7,018 nucleotides of DNA, from positions 1-7,018 of the forward strand of contig JBFMHD010000145.1 of NCBI GenBank assembly GCA_040752395.1, in the 5' to 3' direction. The notes under the pieces are model-generated. The model did no database searches, had not been told where the DNA came from, and saw nothing but the letters and a program-made list of their open reading frames with translations. This stretch comes from JBFMHD01 sp040752395 [NCBI: Candidatus Hydrogenedentota bacterium] (GTDB taxonomy: Bacteria > JBFMHD01). Shown here piece after piece: positions 5,637-7,018 of this stretch. Positions within the stretch are counted from its first letter, which is position 1; each line of letters opens with the position of its first letter. The position numbers and the translations under genes are program-made.

Positions 5637-5815
5637 TATTTTAATCCTAAATATTTTCTGATATGTTTTGCTAAATCATTGTCAATTTCAATATGTCTAG
5701 GAACAGGTTGTTTTTTGCCCGTAGACAGATTTATATAAATATCATGCTTTGCTCCAGGACGTAATAAAATACAACCATCCTTTAAAAGTTGACGCACAAA
5801 TTTCTTTCTCTTCAT
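5636..5815 (-). CDS. hicA: HicA mRNA interferase toxin
   Basis: This is a 59-residue protein, normal for HicA. It is a dsRBD-like RNase that cleaves translated mRNA and is neutralised by HicB. It starts MKRKKFVRQLLKDGCILLRP. It carries the catalytic-histidine block GAKHDIYIN (21-29, His24), then STGKKQPVPRHIEI (31-44) and a closing helix DLAKHIRKYLGLK. The residue before CILL is Gly14, as in the K-DGC/W motif of the family. ATG 5815 overlaps the hicB stop (ATGA, 5815-5812), so the toxin is translationally coupled to its antitoxin. The gene order is antitoxin first, the reverse of E. coli hicAB but common elsewhere. Its stop codon TAG overlaps the start of an attC-like core. Confidence 0.9.
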   Translation of the reverse strand: MKRKKFVRQLLKDGCILLRPGAKHDIYINLSTGKKQPVPRHIEIDNDLAKHIRKYLGLK

Positions 5816-6003
5816 ACTGCTACTTCTTTCATCTTATATCCTTGAGGTACATCATCCATAGCCATCATCAAGTATGCATCTTTAATATTCTCTTCTAATT
5901 CCTTTAGGGTTTGTCCTTGTGTCATTATCTCTGGATGTTCAAGGAGTTTCCCCAGCCAGAATTTTTCTCCCCTCCAATAAATCATAGTCATTTTTGCATG
6001 CAT
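5812..6003 (-). CDS. hicB: HicB-type antitoxin (short form)
   Basis: This 63-residue protein corresponds to the partial RNase-H-like fold of short HicB antitoxins. It has TMIYWRGEKFWLGKLLEHPE (6-25), then IMTQGQTLKELEENIKDAY (26-44) and a short tail ending KMKEVAV. The TQGQTLEE-like helix and the YW-G--W-G-L pattern are typical. It lacks the C-terminal helix-turn-helix or ribbon-helix-helix domain found in longer HicB, so autoregulatory DNA binding is questionable. AGGAGG (6017-6012) seven bases before ATG 6003 fixes the start. The gene starts about 30 bases after the GTTAGGT core on this strand, the usual distance in cassettes. No promoter is evident, so expression may depend on read-through from upstream. 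Confidence 0.88.
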   Translation of the reverse strand: MHAKMTMIYWRGEKFWLGKLLEHPEIMTQGQTLKELEENIKDAYLMMAMDDVPQGYKMKEVAV

Positions 6004-6031
6004 AGGTTTTCCTCCTGTTCATCAATTATAA

Positions 6032-6059
6032 ACCTAACGACACGGCGGCTGAGCCGTGT
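6032..6059 (-). other. attC-like end core and hairpin preceding the hicBA cassette
   Basis: On the minus strand a 7-base stem ACACGGC/GCCGTGT (6059-6053 with 6046-6040, loop of six) is followed at once by GTTAGGT (6038-6032), a full GTTRRRY match. This is the 3' half of an attC-like site and would mark the start of the hicBA cassette. The matching RYYYAAC core upstream is not clear; GGCTTAAA near 6085 is a poor candidate. The hairpin lacks a T-tract, so a terminator is unlikely. Confidence 0.4.
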
Positions 6060-6066
6060 GAGCAGT

Positions 6067-6320
6067 CTAAATCAACCATGTTTTTAAGCCAATTAACTCA
6101 ATAAATTTATTATAACCAATACACGGTCGTAAGGGAATGCTACAATGATTCTGCCTGAATTATCTATACTAACATTTATCTCTACCGTAGATATATTCCT
6201 TGATATATTCTTTTTTATACTATGTATTATACCATTCACAGCGAGTTTGTCAAGCTTTTTTGCAATTGGCTCAATATGAAATTCATCATAGAATAAGAAA
6301 ACAATTTTGTTATGATCCAA
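6067..6320 (-). pseudogene. possible frameshifted N-terminus of a tyrosine recombinase; otherwise unknown
   Basis: One frame runs from about 6320 (TTG; no ribosome binding site) to TAA at 6093, 75 residues. I do not recognise its first half (FYDEFHIEPIAKKLDKLAVN). The second half, VEINVSIDNSGRIIVAFPYD then RVLV, resembles the N-terminal module of some bacterial integrases that read FPY-P-LV-K(V/I)K-I-GRKWHP (from memory). A one-base shift near 6111-6114 gives NKFIELIGLKTW, continuing that pattern with spaced K, G and W, before a stop at 6069-6067. If right, it is a decayed integrase start adjoining the cassette array. The left half abuts the IS3 remnant, which may have replaced the true start. 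The call is weak: similarity is short and from memory. Confidence 0.28.
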
Positions 6321-6731
6321 ATGTTTTGCTGTGCTCTACCAGGGGTTGCGCTTGCAAAACGGTCTTTTCTCTTTCCTTCGGAGTGTCTCATCTTAATGGG
6401 GAGCAGTATAAACCTGTTTCTTTTAACTTTCTCACTATCTCTACCTTCGACCCATCAATTCTTCCGTTTTTTTTAATATCTCATTTCCTATCGTAACTCG
6501 ACCTACTATCCGTTTTAATTTTGTTATCTTACTCATTAATTCAGCTTCACGAGAACTAAACTTTTTTCCTGATAACGCAGCCATACCACCTTCTAAAAAT
6601 TTATCCCGCATTTTGTAATACTGTGACTGCGTTATCCCATGTCTGCGGCATATCTCTATTACTGGCTTTTTTTCTCTTAATCCCTCAAGCACTATTGATA
6701 GTTTTTCATCGCTTGTCTTTTGATTTCGCAT
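6310..6731 (-). pseudogene. IS3-type transposase orfA-orfB, decayed and truncated
   Basis: OrfA starts at ATG 6731, with AAGGAGG seven bases upstream. The earlier GTG at 6755 would place that site inside the gene. Its 96 residues hold a helix-turn-helix of the HTH_Tnp_1 type (PVIEICRRHGITQSQYYKMR, 23-42) and a leucine-zipper-like helix (60-90). It ends at 6441. At the run of eight A (6474-6467 on the minus strand) a -1 shift continues as NGRIDGSKVEIVRKLKETGL. It then meets TGA (6390-6388), after which the same frame reads TPKEREKTVLQAQPLVEHSK followed by TFG. This recalls the start of IS3 OrfB (I--I-EEH-TYG-RRI). It breaks off by 6310, and the DDE integrase core is absent. The A8 run fits the programmed frameshift of this family, but the in-frame stop and truncation show decay. 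Confidence 0.7.
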
Positions 6732-6767
6732 ATCTGCTCCTCCTTTTTGATACACTTTAAGGAGCTG

Positions 6768-6782
6768 ATAGAAAAATTGTGT
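6768..6782 (+). repeat. left terminal inverted repeat of the short element
   Basis: ATAGAAAAATTGTGT is a perfect reverse complement of 6996-7010. It lies 37 bases upstream of the OrfA start on the opposite strand. Confidence 0.75.
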
Positions 6783-6812
6783 TTATTATAAAAGGTGAAA
6801 AAGATATATTAT

Positions 6813-6832
6813 ATTTTACAAAATTTTACAAA
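6813..6832 (+). repeat. tandem direct repeat of 10 bases
   Basis: ATTTTACAAA occurs twice in a row just before the ribosome binding site of the frame at 6856. It may be chance in AT-rich sequence or a transposase or regulator binding repeat inside the element end. Confidence 0.5.
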
Positions 6833-6855
6833 AAATTTGAGGAGGTAGGAAAACC

Positions 6856-7018
6856 ATGTCAAGAAAACCTAAAGACTGGGGAAGAGAAGTTTCTAGAACA
6901 CTCAAAAATATAAGAGATATTCCAGATAGCCTCTCTTCACCTAAGCTTGTAAGCACTATTATACACTATTGCTTTCTTTATCACTCTTTTTATTTACACA
7001 ATTTTTCTATTGACATCC
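6856..7018 (+). pseudogene. truncated start of an unrecognised protein inside the short element
   Basis: ATG 6856 follows GAGGAGG (6839-6845) and opens MSRKPKDWGREVSRTLKNIR, then DIPDSLSSPKL, staying open to the window edge for 54 codons. The first 30 residues are polar and protein-like. After about residue 32 the composition becomes Phe-, Tyr- and His-rich, and the DNA there is the AT-rich terminus of the element (inverted repeat at 6996-7010). The real coding part is therefore probably joined by deletion to the right end. Its place, about 90 bases inside the left end, is where an IS256-type transposase would start. No family match was recognised. Confidence 0.35.
6996..7010 (+). repeat. right terminal inverted repeat of the short element
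   Basis: ACACAATTTTTCTAT is a perfect reverse complement of 6768-6782. It is followed by TGACATCC at the window edge, whose complement GGATGTCA resembles the IS256-type remnant end at 5344-5352. Confidence 0.75.

Larger units (their letters stand above)
6759..7018 (+). mobile_element. short inverted-repeat element, probably an internally deleted IS256-type IS
   Basis: Two ends, ATAGAAAAATTGTGT (6768-6782) and ACACAATTTTTCTAT (6996-7010), are perfect 15-base inverted complements. GGA just outside the left one and TCC outside the right one extend the symmetry loosely. The AATTGTGT wording resembles IS256-family termini. Between them lie only a start-like reading frame with a strong ribosome binding site (6856) and about 60 bases of AT-rich sequence, far too little for a transposase. 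It looks like a MITE or deletion derivative mobilised in trans. The right boundary coincides with the window edge, so the outer end is uncertain. Confidence 0.55.

Noticed and set aside
6200-6496. 98-codon plus-strand open frame
   Set aside because: It spans junctions between unrelated remnants and is antisense to the IS3-type coding sequence; no ribosome binding site.
1-7018. CRISPR array, tRNA or rRNA gene
   Set aside because: No regularly spaced direct repeats, no cloverleaf with TTCGA-type loop and acceptor stem, and no rRNA-like conserved block were seen on either strand.

Overview
The window looks like AT-rich bacterial chromosome. It has strong AGGAGG-type ribosome binding sites, ATGA stop/start overlaps and bacterial gene families throughout. 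It probably comes from an uncultured lineage, but nothing here fixes the taxon. The left part (1-4449) reads as resident genes. The right part (about 4580-7018) is an accessory zone of small mobile modules and wreckage.

Left part, minus strand, 2537 down to 1: a compact four-gene operon encoding a minimal nucleotidyltransferase (MNT), a HEPN-domain protein, a DUF2157 membrane protein and a GDYXXLXY-domain protein that runs off the left edge. Three junctions are ATGA overlaps or a 2-base gap, so translation is probably coupled. A good sigma70-like promoter lies so close to the first start codon that the mRNA would have almost no leader. The DUF2157 frame is broken by a +1 shift near 878-894; its last transmembrane segment and the normal ATGA overlap persist in the shifted frame. 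Divergently, on the plus strand, 2722-4449 encodes a left-handed beta-helix N-acyltransferase and a DegT/DnrJ/EryC1/StrS sugar aminotransferase. This pair would make an N-acylated amino sugar nucleotide for a surface glycan.

Right part: an integrase-less integron-like (CALIN-like) cassette cluster. Cassette 1 is a RelB-like antitoxin plus ParE/RelE toxin (4678-5141). It begins at a TTAGGC core and ends in an 89-base attC-like folded site (5155-5243). Cassette 2 starts immediately after and holds only the first 21 codons of what looks like an ATP-binding protein, cut by an IS256-type insertion of which only the transposase C-terminus remains (5350-5601). Cassette 3, on the opposite strand, is hicB-hicA (6003-5636), bounded by further attC-like cores at 5580-5636 and 6032-6059. 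Beyond it come a possible frameshifted tyrosine-recombinase N-terminus (6067-6320) and a decayed IS3-type orfA-orfB (6310-6731). Last is a short element with perfect 15-base inverted ends (6768-7010) that looks like an internally deleted IS256-type element.

The two toxin-antitoxin modules are typical stabilising cargo of cassette arrays. The most interesting aspects are the attC-like architecture with head-to-head cassettes and the joining of an MNT-HEPN pair to a DUF2157-GDYXXLXY pair in one operon.
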